Positions 22,742-34,417 of a stretch of DNA of 64,000 nucleotides are shown here, piece after piece. The DNA comes from Cervus elaphus (taxonomy: Eukaryota > Chordata > Mammalia > Artiodactyla > Cervidae), in the NCBI RefSeq assembly GCF_910594005.1, contig NC_057823.1, positions 100,240,015-100,304,014 on the forward strand, in the 5' to 3' direction. The translations under genes were made by a program, and so were the position numbers. Each line of letters begins with the position of its first letter. The stretch's first letter is position 1. The notes beneath the pieces are model-generated. The model was not told where the DNA came from. It did no database searches and worked only from the letters and a program-made list of their open reading frames with translations.

Positions 22742-23708
22742 CTGCCTCTTGAGAAACCAGTATACAGGTCAAGAAGAAACAGGATACAACATGGAACAAC
22801 AGACTGGTTCAAAACTGGGAAAGGATGACATCCAGGCTGTATGCTGTCACCCTGCTTATTTAACTTATATCAGAGTACATCATGTGAAAGGCTGGGCTGG
22901 ATGAACACAAGTGAAACCAAGAATGCCAGGAGAAAATCCAGCAACTTCAGATATGCAGATGATATACAACTTTAATGGCAGTGTGAAGAGGAACTTAAGA
23001 GCCTCTTGATAAATGTGAAAGAGGAGAGTGGAAAAGGTGGCTTAAAACTCAACATTCTAAAGACTAAGATAATGGCACCTGGTCCCATCACTTGGAGGCA
23101 AATAGATGGGGAAAAATGGAAACAGTGGTAGATTTTATTTTTTTGGGCTCCAAAATCACAATGGATGGTGACTTCAGCCATGAAATCAAAAGACACTTGC
23201 TCCTTGGAAGAAAAGCTATGACAAATCCAGACAGCATATTAAAAAGCAGAGACATTACTTTGCTGATAAAGGTCTATTTAAAGCTATGGTTTTTCCAGTG
23301 GTCATGTATGGATGTGAGAGTTGGACTATAAGGAAGACTGAACACAGAAGAATTGATACTTTTGAATTGTGGTGTTGGAGAAAACTCTTGAGGGTCCTTT
23401 GGAATGCAAGGAGATCCAACCAGTCCACCCTAAGGGAAATAAGTCCTGAATATTCATTAGAAGGACTGTTGCTGAAGTTGAAACTCTAATACTTTGGCCA
23501 CCTGATGTGAAGAGCTGACTCATTTGAAAAGACCCTGATGCTGGGAAAGATTGAAGGTAGGAGGAGAAGGGGATGACAGAGGATGAGATGATTGGATGGC
23601 ATCACTGACTCAATGGACATAAGTTTGAGTAAATGATAAGAGGACAGGGAGGCCTGGTGTGCTGCAGTGTATGGAGTAACAAAGTCAGACATGACTGACT
23701 TAACAACA
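22742..23708 (+). mobile_element. BovB, 5'-truncated, diverged
   Basis: It begins in the RT at ctgcctcttgagaaaccag and ends at acatgactgacttaacaaca. The catalytic block is still visible (agatatgcagatgatataca, YADD) at about 22951-22965, but frameshifts and stops are frequent. The 3' end carries the 'acttaacaacag' ending and not gaactgaactga, a variant seen in older BovB and Bov-A copies. Confidence 0.93.
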
Positions 23709-23719
23709 GCATAGACGTG

Positions 23720-23751
23720 TGTTTATATATATATATTTATCTATCTATATC
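23720..23751. repeat. AT/ATCT simple repeat
   Basis: Short (TA)n followed by ATCT units just after the BovB 3' end, possibly grown from its tail. Confidence 0.75.
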
Positions 23752-23854
23752 ATGCTAGTTGTGTTAATTATGCCAACTTGGATTATTTAAAGCACTCAAG
23801 AAACTCTGAAAACCTTTTTCCCCTAGGGTTGTTGAGCCATAGTGACATCAACAC

Positions 23855-24602
23855 TGTAAGTTTAAGATGTACAAGGTGACTAATTGATAAATGTATATAT
23901 TGTGAAGTGATTACCACAATAGGGTTAGCTTACACATCCATCAGCTCACAAAACTGCAGTTTTTTGTCTTTGATGAGAACCGTTAAGGTCTCCTCTCTTA
24001 GCATCTTGCAAATATACAACATTGTTAACTACAGTTGCCATGCTGTATGTTACAGCTCCAGAACATACTCATCTCATAACTAGAAGTTTGCACACTTAGA
24101 TCAGCATCTCCCAACTTTCCTTACCCCTCTGCCCCCAGAAACCAGCAATCTACTATCTGTTTATGAGTTTGGCTTTTTTTTTTATTCCACATATAAGAAT
24201 GTACAGTATTCATCTTTCTCTGTATCACGTATTTCACTTCCCATAATGCCCTCAAGGTCCACTCATCATATCACAAATGGCAGCATTTCCTTACTTCTGT
24301 GACTGAATGATATTCCATTGTGCATATACACCACATTTTCCTCATCCATTCATCTGCTAATGAACATTTAGGTTCCTTCCACATCTTGGCTATTGTAAAT
24401 AGTCCTGTGGTGAACATGGGAATGCAGATATCTATTTAAGATAGTGGCTTTACTTTCTCCAGCTATATACCCAGAAAGCAAGATTATTCAATCATACGGT
24501 AGCTCTATTTTAGTTTTCTGAGAAACCTTCATAGTGCTTGTACCAATTTACATTCCCATCAACAGAGCACAAGAGTTCCCTTTTATCCACATTCTTGCAA
24601 AA
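23855..24602 (-). mobile_element. L1 LINE (older L1M type), 3' part
   Basis: Minus-strand L1 3' UTR and ORF2 end: gtttaagatgtacaaggtga, gtatatattgtgaagtgatt, gccctcaaggtccactcatc, cttggctattgtaaatagtc, gctatatacccagaaagcaa, ending near ttatccacattcttgc. Confidence 0.88.
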
Positions 24603-25480
24603 TTTAAAGTTTCAAGGTACAATAAAAGAGAGAGAAACCACAGGGAAAAGCATGAGAAATCTGGTACTTCTAGGCATAGCTTTCCTTTAGAAAGTGCTTC
24701 ATCTTCCTAGCATGAACCACCAAGTTATGAGTGAGATACACTGATCTCAGTAAAATTTAAACGCCGTCCAAGGAGGAGACTTTAATACTTCTCTAGTCAG
24801 GCAGACAAAGCTAGTTTGCATGACCAGGTTCAAGAATAGAAACTAAGACCCCAAGCAGAAATCAAATGTAATCTATTGATCTTCACATTTTCTATTTAAA
24901 AAATGCTGACAAAACTGCTTCCAGGTATATAGATTGCTTCCTGATGTATTCCATACCTTAACCCAGAAATACCCCAATCCCTAGTTAGAAAATAACATTA
25001 CACTTTGGCCAAGTGTTAGCACCATGTCTTCACTCCAGGCTTCAGGGATTAGAACAGGGTTGTATGAGATCTGGTTCAGAGGAAATAAATTTTGTATTTA
25101 CACATTATGTGGGGAACGGAAGAGATGGGCATAATAGATCCTCATTGTAATCCAAAATAATCAAGCTCTAATAGAATCTCTCTTAGAAGAATCAATATAT
25201 TTCCTTGAAAGTGATGCTCCACAGTCTTAATCATAGTTCAGAAACAAACAAGAACAATGCTTGTCATTTCTCTTACCTCACATGGGAGCTGAATCATCTA
25301 ATTTTAATTTTTTTAAAAACCTCCTTTGCCAAAGGTAAAGCTTTTTTGAAAAAGCTGATTTTATAAAGCAATGAATGGCCAATATAACTATTGTATTAAG
25401 CTGAGATGAGACAGTGACTTCTAAATTTAGTGGAGGAGTACATCCTAGTTGAACACAGAAATTCAGTTATCTATTACAAT
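24603..25480. other. Unique DNA between two L1 pieces
   Basis: No gene or repeat recognised. Confidence 0.5.
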
Positions 25481-25594
25481 GAACATGGGAATGCAGATAT
25501 CTATTTAAGACAGTGACTTTACTTCCTCCAGCTATATACCCAGAAGCAAGATTATTGGATCATATGGCAGTTCTATTTTAGTTTTCTGAGAAAC
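25481..25594 (-). mobile_element. Displaced second copy of a 115-bp L1 piece
   Basis: 114 bp that match 24412-24526 with about eight substitutions and one single-base deletion (roughly 92% identity), in the same orientation. Both edges stop abruptly inside L1 ORF2, with no poly-A or 3' UTR. Confidence 0.85.
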
Positions 25595-25697
25595 TAAAGT
25601 TACATTCTGGTTGAGAAGCAACAAAGAGGCTTCTCAACTAGTCTCCTCTTGCAAGTGTCTTCTGTGTGTACATTCTTGACGCTCTTATCATATTGCA

Positions 25698-25885
25698 ACT
25701 GTGAAACAAAGCACAAATTACTTAACCTCTGGTGCTTCTGTTTCTTCATCTTTATATAATGGGGATAAAAATAGTATATTTCTCACTGCTTTATGGAAAC
25801 TAAATTAGTTCATAAAACATTTAAAACCTTGTGCCCAACACAAAGAATGTGCTTAAGAGTATTAGATGAAGTTGTTATTGCTAGT
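25698..25885 (+). mobile_element. MIR SINE
   Basis: Recognisable MIR core and 3' half: aattacttaacctctggtgc, ctgtttcttcatctttatat, aatggggataaaaatagt, ttagttcataaaacatttaa, gtgcttaagagtattagat. Confidence 0.8.
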
Positions 25886-26303
25886 AGCAGGCCTATGCAA
25901 TATAATCCTCTCGAGGGTTCTCATACACTTTTATTATTTCCTAAAAATGCTTTAACAGTCAGGAGTTGTTTCTCATATTTTTGTTCTTTATCCCGTTTAT
26001 TCAAAATTCTTGACCAAAGCTCAAAGTGCTTCATATTTCATTTAATTAGAATATTTTAGCGTTAGCTGATATAGGTATATTGCATCTCTCTTTTTTAGCC
26101 TCAGGCTTATCTGATTTGGTGGCTCTTCTTTTTTTAATTGGGATACAGTTGTTCCACAATGCTACATTAGTTTCTGCTGTACCACAAAGTGAATTGGCGA
26201 TGTTTATACATATATCCCCTTCCTCTTGGACTTCCCTCCACTCTCATACCCCAATCCATCTAGGTCACTAGAGAGAATCAAGCTGAGTTCCCTCCGTTAT
26301 ACA

Positions 26304-26511
26304 AGTGAAAGTGAAGTCACTCAGTTACGTCCCACTCTTAGTGACCCCATGGACTGTAGCCTACCAGGCTCCTCCATCCATGGGATTTTCCAGGTAAGAC
26401 TACTGGAGTGGGGTGCCATTTCTTTCTCCAGGGGATCTTCCCAACCCAGGGATTGAACCCAGGTCTCCTGCATTGCAGGCATGCACTTTACCATCTGAGC
26501 CACCAGGGAAG
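26304..26511 (-). mobile_element. Bov-tA SINE inside L1, with target-site duplication
   Basis: Minus strand: gtgaaagtgaagtcactcag, tccatccatgggattttcca, cccaacccagggattgaacc, head end gagccaccagggaag. A 13-bp direct repeat with one mismatch brackets it: cctccgttataca at 26291-26303 and cctctgttataca at 26512-26524. Confidence 0.93.
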
Positions 26512-26652
26512 CCTCTGTTATACAGGAGGTGCTCAACAGCTATCTGTTTTATACATGGAAAGGCATGTATGTCAATCCACTCTACAATTCATCCCACCCC
26601 GCTTCCGCCATGGCGACATGTCCATTCCCTAGGTCTGCATCACTAGTCCTGC

Positions 26653-29243
26653 CTTGTTATTGTTCAGTTGCTCAGTCATGAGGACTCTGTGACCCCATGG
26701 ACTACAGCACGCCAGGATTCCCTGTCCTTCACCATCACCCAGAGCTTGCTCAAACGCGTGTCTATTAAGTCAGTGATGTCATCCAAACATCTCGTCCTCT
26801 GTGGTCCCCTTCTCCTCCCGCCTTCAATCTTTCCCAGCACAAGGGTCTTTTCCAATGACTCAGCTTCACATCAGGTGGCCAAACTATTAGAGTTTCAGCT
26901 TCAGCATCAGTCTTTCCAATGAATACTCAGGATCGATTTCCTTTAGGATTAACTGGTTTGGTTTCCTTGCTGTCCAAGGGACTCTCAAGAGTCTTCTCCA
27001 ACACCACAGTTCAAAGCATCAATTCTTCAATGCCCAGCCTTCTTTACAGTCCAACTCACATCTATTCGTAACTACTGGAAAAGCCATAGCTTTGACTATG
27101 TGGACCTTTGTCGGTAAAGTGATATCTCTGCTTTTTAATACACTTTCTAGGCTTGTCATAGTTTTTCTTCCAAAGAGCTAGCGTCTATTAATTTCATGGC
27201 TGCAGTCATTGTTGGTAGTGATTTTGGTGCCCAAGAAAATAAAATCTGTCACTGTTTCCATTGTTTCCCATTTATTTGCCATGAAGTGATAGAGCCAGAT
27301 GCCGTGATCTTAATTTGTTGACTGTTGAGTCTTAATCCAGCTTTTTCACTCTCCTCTTTCACCTTCATTAAGAGGCACTTTAGTACCTCTTTGCTTTCTG
27401 CTATAAGGGTGGTGTCATCTGCATATCTGAGGTTATTGATATTTCTCCCGGCAATTCTGATTCCAACTTTTGCTTCATCCAGCCTGGCATTTCGCACAAG
27501 GTTCAGTTCAGTTCAGTTCAGTCCCTCAGTCATGTCTGACTCTTTTTGACCCCATGAACCGCAGCACACCAGGCCTCCCTGTCCATCACCAATTCCTGGA
27601 GTTTACCCAAACCCATGTCCATCAAGTCGGTGATGCCATCCAGCCACCTCATCCTCTGTCATCCCCTTCTCCTCCTGCCCCCAATCCTTCCCAGCATTAG
27701 GGTCTTTTCCAATGAGTCAGCTCTTCTCATCAGGTGGCCAAACGATTAGAGTTTCAGCTTCAACATCAGTCCTTCCAATGAACACCCAGGACTGATCTCC
27801 TTTAAGGATGGACTGGTTGGATCTCCTTGCAGTCCAAGGGGCTCTCAAGAGTCTTCTCCAACACCACAGTTCAAAAGCATCAATTCTTCGGCACTCAGCT
27901 TTCTTCACTGTCCAACTCTCACATCCATACATGACCATTGGAAAAACCATAGCCTTGACTAGACAGACCTTTGTTGGCAAAGTAATGTCTCTGCTTTTCA
28001 ATATGCTGTCTAGGTGGGTCATAACTTTCCTTCCAAGGAGTAAGTGTCTTTTAATTTCATGGCTGCAATCACCATCCGCAGTGATTTTTGAGCCCAAAAA
28101 AACAAAGTCTGACCCTGTCTCCACTGTTTACCCATCTATTTCCCATGAACTGATGGGACCAGATGCCATGATCTTAGTTTTCTGAATGTTGAGCTTTAAG
28201 CCAACTTTTTCACTCTCCTCCTTCAAACTTTCATCAAGAGGCTTTTTAGTTCCTCTTCACTTTCTGCCATAAGGTACTCTGTATATAAATTAAATAAGCA
28301 GGGTGACAATATACAACCTTAATGTACTTCTTCTTCAATCTGAAACCAGTCTGTTGTTCCATGTCCAGTTCTAACTGTTCCTTCTTGACCTGCATACAGG
28401 TTTCTCAGAAAGCAGGTAAGATGGTCTGGTATTCCCATCTCTTGAAGAATTTTTCACAGTTTGCTGTGATCCACACAGCCAAAGACTTCAGTGTAATCGA
28501 TGAAGCAGAAGTAGATGTTTTTCTGAAGTTCCCTTGATTTTTCTATGATCCAAAGAATGTTGGCAATTTGATCTCTGGTTCCTCTATCTTTTCTAAATCC
28601 AGCTTGAACACCCAGCAGTTCTCTGTTCACATACTGTTGAAGCCTAGCCTAGAGAATTTTGAGCACTGCTTTGCTAGCGTGTGAGATAAGTGCAATTGTG
28701 TGGTAGTTTGAGCATTCTTTGGCATTGCCTTTCTTTGGGAATGGAATAAAAACTGACCTTTTCCAGTCCTGTGGCCACTGCTGAGTTTTCCAAATTTGCT
28801 GGCATATTGAGTGCAGCAATTTAACAGCATTATTTTTTAGGATTTGAAATAGCCCAGCTCGAATTCTATGACCTCCACTAGTGTATTTGTAGTGATGCTT
28901 CCTATAGCCCACTTGACTTCACATTCCAGGATGTCTGGCTCTAGGTGAGTGATCACATTATTATTGTTATCTGGGTCATGAAGATCTTTTTTGTATAGTT
29001 CATCTGTGTATCCTTGCCACCTCTTAATACCTTCTGCTTCTGTTAGGTCCATACCATTTCTGTCCTTTATTGTGCCCATCTTTGCATGAAATGTTCCCTT
29101 GGTATCTCTAATTTTCTTGGAGAGATCTCTAGTCTTTCTCATTCTATTGTTTTTCTGTATTTATTTGGTTGTTCATTTAGGAAAGCTTTTTATCTCTCTT
29201 TGCTATTATTTGGAACTACATTCATGCGGGTATGTTTTTCCCT
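26653..29243 (-). mobile_element. BovB (older host copy), split by a second BovB
   Basis: Minus strand. The 3' end is at ttattgttcagttgctcagt. The element runs to 27500 (ctggcatttcgcacaag) and resumes at 28274 (gtactctgtatataaattaa), where the next BovB bases are expected. It then continues through the RT to about 29243. Net length is about 1.8 kb. Open stretches include the YADD block (27249-27497) and YRKHHYKYTSGG / QIWKTQQWPQDWKRSVFIPF in 28649-28912. All are interrupted by stops. Confidence 0.88.
27501..28273 (-). mobile_element. BovB (younger guest copy) inside BovB
   Basis: Minus strand. It starts with the terminal gttcagttcagttcagttca array and stops at cactttctgccat (28258-28270). 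The sequence then jumps about 100 bp of BovB coordinates, and the missing part is exactly what lies before 27501. The bases aaggt occur at both junctions (27498-27502 and 28271-28275), as a short duplication or microhomology. The 135-codon frame 27717-28124 (VFLGSKITADGDCSHEIKRH, CWRRLLRAPWTARRSNQ) is intact, which fits a younger copy. Confidence 0.87.
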
Positions 29244-29389
29244 GTAAATAGGTTCGTCTGTACCGTGTTTTTAGATTCCACATACATGCATTAATATGCG
29301 ATGTTTGTTTTTCTCCTTGACCCACTTCACTCTGTAGGACAGACTCCAGGGCCGTCCACGTCTCTACAAATGGCCCCATGGCTGAGTTA

Positions 29390-29668
29390 TGGACCCTCCT
29401 GCATCGTTGGTCAGAATGTAGACTGATACAGCCATTATGGAGGACAATGTGGAGGAGCCTGAAAAGACTAAAGACAGAACTACCACAGGACCCAGCAATC
29501 CCACTGCTAGGCAAAGGCCCCGAGAAAACCATAACAGAAAGAGACACACGCACCCCAGTGTTCACCGCAGCACTATTTACAATAGCCTAGGCATCAGGTC
29601 AACCTAACTGTCCACAGACTGATGGATGAAGAAGACGTGACACATACACACAGTGAATATTACTCAGT
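29390..29668 (+). mobile_element. Inverted 5' segment of the L1 insertion
   Basis: Plus-strand L1 from accctcctgcatcgttggtc to gtgaatattactcag. This ends where the minus-strand segment begins in L1 coordinates (actcagcc...). Opposite orientations joined at 29390 fit twin priming during L1 insertion. Confidence 0.85.
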
Positions 29669-30434
29669 GTCTTATTCTTAGTTCTTAAAAAAGTGGGTCA
29701 AATTTTTTCCCTGAGATATAAATTTTAATAGTTTGCATCCCACACCTCTTGAAAAAAAAATCAGGATGTTTAAGAAGTTTAAATTTAAAAATCCCATTAT
29801 TTTAACACAATTATTTCCATAATTAAATAGGCATACTAATAACCACTACATTGCACACATTCTTTTCATGCACCAACTACTAAATGTTTCCAGCATTGCC
29901 CAAAGTATTTTTAACTTCCTGCATACTTATACAATTTCAGACACTAATAGGAGGGCCTGAACATATGACAGACCAAAATAAAAAATGAGCCTGCCTGCAC
30001 TATCTCATTATAGAGAGGAAAACAAGTATTGATTAGATAAAAACTCAATAGTCACGGTTTTCAAATAAAGTTAAAAAAAAAAAACTTTTCTTTGAAAAAT
30101 CATAAAATATCATAATGGAAAGGGACCGCCAAGATAACCTATAAATTAAGAAACTGTTAGACAGATGGTACAGTCTAAGAACCTAGATCTTAGTATAGCC
30201 TGCATTTTCCTGGAAAGAAAACTTTTTAAAAGTGGCTCATGTCATAAAATAGTTAATGCATTTCCAGCTTCAATCAATGAGCAGACTTAGGTACACAATC
30301 AGACTCAGTCACTGTGCTTTACATTCTGCAGAACGAAGTTTTATAATTCTCAGACGTCAACACCCTCATCCTCATCACGAATCATGTTTCTCAAGCAGCA
30401 TCTCAAATAATATTCTTCATCACAGAATAGACAT
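29669..30434. other. Unique AT-rich DNA
   Basis: No gene or repeat recognised. A-runs at 29752-29761 and 30070-30083. Confidence 0.5.
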
Positions 30435-30440
30435 ACACGC

Positions 30441-30473
<33 letters not shown>
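30435..30473. repeat. (CA)n microsatellite
   Basis: CA array with two early CG interruptions (acacgcacacgcacac). Confidence 0.95.
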
Positions 30474-32062
30474 GATACAAGATGGAAGCATTAGCATTTC
30501 TAAGTGAGCACGTGGGGAAATCACAGGAGATCTCAGAATGTTTTGGGCCCTAGGATCCCGTTATGTCTGGTTTCCAGCTGTGCCCCTCTGGGGCCTGCTT
30601 TTCACAGTAAGATGTCATACACAGCAGGAGAACTAGACAAAAAGGGTTTTAATAATCAGTAATGGCCCAGATTCAGAGAGACATTAGGTTCTGCAAGCCT
30701 GGGAAACAATCATTGTTTCCATTGGGATTTCCGTTTATGCTCAGCTTTTTCAAACATTTGTGAGAAGACAACTGAGCTATTAAGGACTAATTTCCAGTCA
30801 ATGAGAAGGCAGGGAGCACTTCAAAGGAGCCTTGAGCCACTAAAAACTCTAGGAGCAGCTCCCCCTGTGTGCTGCATGGGAATGTAAGAGGTGACAGGCA
30901 TTCAGACAGTTTACACTTTGGCAGTTCATACTATTCCTACAGATACACACCCAACAAGCCCTTTTTACATTATTCTATATAAATATGAAAATCTATGCAG
31001 AGAGATGGGGGGAAGCTCTCCATCTGTAAGATTTTAGAAAACAAAAAAAAAATGTTAATTTGTTGCATTTCATGTCACAGATAAATAGTATATAACATGG
31101 CAGAAATTACATAATGTAAACTACAGCTACTATAAAACCTACCAGTGTTTACTTTTCAAAGTATATTGCATAAAAAACAAAAAATTAGCACATGCATGTA
31201 GGTTTAGATATGTTCGTGCATGTATGTATGTATGTATATATACATATTTTTATATATTTATGTTACTATTTAAGAAGTTTCATCAAACTCAAAACTTTAC
31301 AAAAGGTTACTTTTCCATACTAAGTTTTGAAATAACAATGCTGGAAAACTGAACCAAAGTTTTAAAAACCTTAGCTGTCACAGAAGAAATGAAAAATAAG
31401 ATCAAAGGAGTGAACATGCATGTACAATTTAATTTCTTTAGAGAAGTAACAAAAAGACCACCTAGTTTTATTAAATCTGGAGGTTGTAGAGAACTTCAAT
31501 CTTGTTGCAGTCAACTGAAAATCTACTTGATTTCTCCCTATTACAGCTTATCAAAAAGATGGTCTAGTTTCTGTTTAAGTAAGTGTCATCACAGAAATCT
31601 CACTAAATACAAAATCAAAAAGTCACTAGAGACTATAAGATGTCTGAACACCACACACCTTTCTCTAACTCTAAGGAGCTTACTCTTCATAGAATGAGCA
31701 TGACTTTCTAGCCTGAATGCATCCTCCAAGCATCTTTCCAAAAATCTCAAATTTCTTTGGGAGCCTGAGGTTCATTTTAAGCATTCAACGGGATTTTGCA
31801 CTCTACTCCAAAATGCATTCCCATTTGTGATAATAAACATTATGTTATCACTCTCTATGAAAGAATGATTAGTCTCTCAATTTCTAAAATTCTGTACTGA
31901 ATCAAAGAGCAACAAACACAGCAGCTTCGGCCAGTATTGCATCTTTCCTCAGGGTCCTAGTGTCTCTAGAAACAGGCTCACGAATAACATGCATACAAAG
32001 GGCAAACGTATCTGCATGCATGAATCTTTAAATATTCATCTGCATGTAGGACTATTTCTTGT
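30474..32062. other. Unique DNA, candidate conserved non-coding part
   Basis: 30480-31030 has more balanced composition than its surroundings and no recognisable repeat. No open frame stands out. 31219-31262 is a TATG/TA simple repeat. The 102-codon frame at 31389-31697 (+) has no family features. Confidence 0.45.
31219..31262. repeat. (TATG)n/(TA)n simple repeat
   Basis: Four to five tatg units followed by TA-rich sequence. Confidence 0.85.
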
Positions 32063-32251
32063 GGGCTTCCCTTGTGGCTCAGCTGGTAAAGAGTCTGCCT
32101 GCAATGCAGGAGACCTGGGTTCGATCCCTGGGTTGGGAAGACCCCCTAGAGAAGGGAAAGGCTACCCACCCCAGTATTCTGGCCTGGAGAATTCCACGGA
32201 CTGTATAGTCCATGGGGTTGCAGAGTCAGACACGACTGAGCGACTTTCACT
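32063..32251 (+). mobile_element. Bov-tA SINE with target-site duplication
   Basis: Head gggcttcccttgtggctcag, gggttcgatccctgggttgg, body to cacgactgagcgactttcac. The flanking direct repeat has one mismatch: aggactatttc at 32048-32058 and aggactgtttc at 32256-32266. Confidence 0.95.
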
Positions 32252-34407
32252 TGGAAGGACTGTTTCAGACTAGACATTGGGAGGAAGGCCAGAAAGCACT
32301 ATCCAAGAGAGAGCTTAATACAGCATTCCCACGCTGTTCTTACAGGAATTTTGAATCATGTTTCTTTGTGTCGAGAGATCAAGCTCTCTTGTGTTTTGTG
32401 GAGGATTGAAATGTTTGTGATCCACCTGTCAGTCTTACATATATTTCAATAAATTCTTCATGAAATAGGTGCCTGATATTAATCTTCAACTTTTTAAAAT
32501 CATGCTGTGATTTTCATAATATAAATGACCTACATTTCTCAAAGAATATATACATAAATCCTCACTGTTTTTACATCAACCCTTAGACTTGGTTTTCTCT
32601 AAAGCAATCCTGTCATGAGATGTTGAAAATGTCAGTCTTACATTGTAGTTGACCCTTGAGTGTGTCCTGGCTTGAAAATACATATGATAACTGAAGTACT
32701 TTCTGAGTCATTCTTTATCATTAAAAGGATGGCTGCCCTCATTCACCACATCAAGATTTACAGTTTGGCATAGTGTCATTTTTACCTATGTGAAAAAGTT
32801 TTAAGCCACTTTTTATTCAGTTCATAAAACTCTGAACAGCAATGATTCAAACTAAGTCAGAAAATGTCTGTTTAATAAAGCAAGCTAGCAAAAGCACATC
32901 TCATTAAAGACTTAAAAATTGTGTAATTGAATAAAATTTAAAATTTAATTCAGAATTTTACTACTCATGAGAACTCAAAAACAGTCAAGGTTAAACTGTT
33001 TTGAAAGTGTTGATAAATACTTGGTTCTAACAGAAGCACTGAGGGGGTGCAGTGACCTTCAGATGAGCCACCATCCTGCCAGTTTGCATTTCTCTTTTCC
33101 ATTAATGCTTTGCTCACATACACAAATTATTTTTGCAGATATGTCTACATTAATTATCATATCAAATACTTTGAAAATTAACATGTATTCATAGACATTA
33201 GTATCAACAAGGTTACAAAAAGATAGATCAGCAGTATTCTTAATATTTACACTTTCATCCAATTCCTAGAAAAATATCTGGATTAACCTTGGACTTTCAA
33301 CTAAATTTTCAAGTTCACCTCCTAAGTAAAAATAAACTGCACTCTTTGATATTTTTGTACACTAAGCCATCATTTTTGGCTTGACTGCCTTTTTTTGACT
33401 CAAAGAAATATGTTTGCCATGCTGCAGGGCTTCCAAATTTTCTCCCATGAGATTTTTTTTTGTCTCAAGGCAATTCTAGAACAGACTCTACATAATGTTT
33501 CAAACAACTTTGACTTGCTGTTAATGTGTTCTATTTATTGCAATAGTTCCTAGCCAAGATTTCTCTATTACTGGTTGCAAAAAAGAAGTTGTTTTTTTTT
33601 TTTTTAATTTAAAGAAATGCTCCAAATATTTTTTTAAACGTAACTGCAAGAATTCTGATGTCATGAAGTGGGGTTCTCTCCAACTGATATCAAGAATCAG
33701 GTTCAATGATAGCTTCACACACAGAGGCACACACAAAACAGAAGAATCTTAGATTAGTGTCTAAATTGGTCCTATTCTTTTTTAGATAGGTTATTCTTCA
33801 CGATCTTTCTCACTGTGGGGAACCTCAGCATCACAGTCAAGACAGCCCTTGAGCTTTGTAAGTTGTTCTAACAAGCCTTCTCTCCCCATTACTTGCTTTT
33901 CCCCTCCGCCCCGTTTTCAAAAATTAGCTGGCAGGTTTATGACAATCTCATCTGACATCATGCATACCGCATAGTTTTATGAATTTGAGTGTCTAATTAT
34001 CTCTAAATGAACACTTAAGAGATGACATGTAGGATCTTTAAGATTGCTTTTCAGCTCCACTGCCTGGGAAATGTGTGGTAAGGAGCGGGTAAGACAATGA
34101 CTTGCATAATAATTTTACTCTGCAGTGTAGGAAAGAGGATTTGCAGTGAAGACTAAATCTTGCCATTTCAAGTTATGTCTTCACAACGCTTTTGGGGAAA
34201 AGTTATATAAGTGACTATTCAGTATGCTTTTGACTTTAAAATGAAAATAGAATGTAGGGCTCTCGAAATGAAATCTTCTCTCATTTTGTTATTTCCATTT
34301 CATTTTCAATGTAGTTCGTGAAAAATAAATCTCTTCCTTTTTATCTCAGTTTTTAGCCACTTACATTGTTTTAATCTATCCCTTTATTTTATTATTATTG
34401 TTGTTAG
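32252..34407. other. Unique DNA, candidate conserved non-coding part
   Basis: No gene recognised. A T-run lies at 33592-33605. 33780-34380 is repeat-free, with scattered TAAT/ATTA motifs and no open frame, so it is a reasonable place to look for conserved non-coding sequence. That is inference only. Confidence 0.45.
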
Positions 34408-34417
34408 ACGCACGTGT

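Larger units (their letters stand above)
26127..29668 (-). mobile_element. L1 LINE (artiodactyl type) with nested insertions and a 5' inversion
   Basis: Minus-strand L1 3' UTR starts after a T-run (ctttttttaattgggatac) and continues to about 26652 (ctgccttg). It is then broken by BovB, resumes at about 29244 (ctgtaaataggttcgtctgt) and goes to about 29392 (catggctgagttatgg). The next 29390-29668 is the adjoining upstream L1 segment in plus orientation, the signature of a twin-primed 5' inversion. A Bov-tA at 26304-26511 also interrupts it. Without the insertions the L1 piece is about 0.75 kb. Confidence 0.85.

Noticed and set aside
22644..22904. 86-codon open frame (+) starting in unique DNA
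   Set aside because: Most of it reads BovB RT out of frame (22742 onward), and the start portion has no features.
27717..28124. 135-codon intact frame (-) as a possible gene
   Set aside because: It is the C-terminal part of BovB ORF in the younger nested copy, without the endonuclease or RT catalytic part.
28259..28275. Simple internal deletion in one long BovB
   Set aside because: The missing piece is exactly present before 27501, next to a full BovB 3' terminus. A nested insertion explains both facts, and a deletion explains only one.
32063..32140. tRNA gene suggested by the ggttcgatccc B-box-like motif
   Set aside because: This is the tRNA-derived head of a Bov-tA SINE. It lacks a foldable tRNA and is followed by Bov-A sequence. 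The same applies to every other SINE head in the window.
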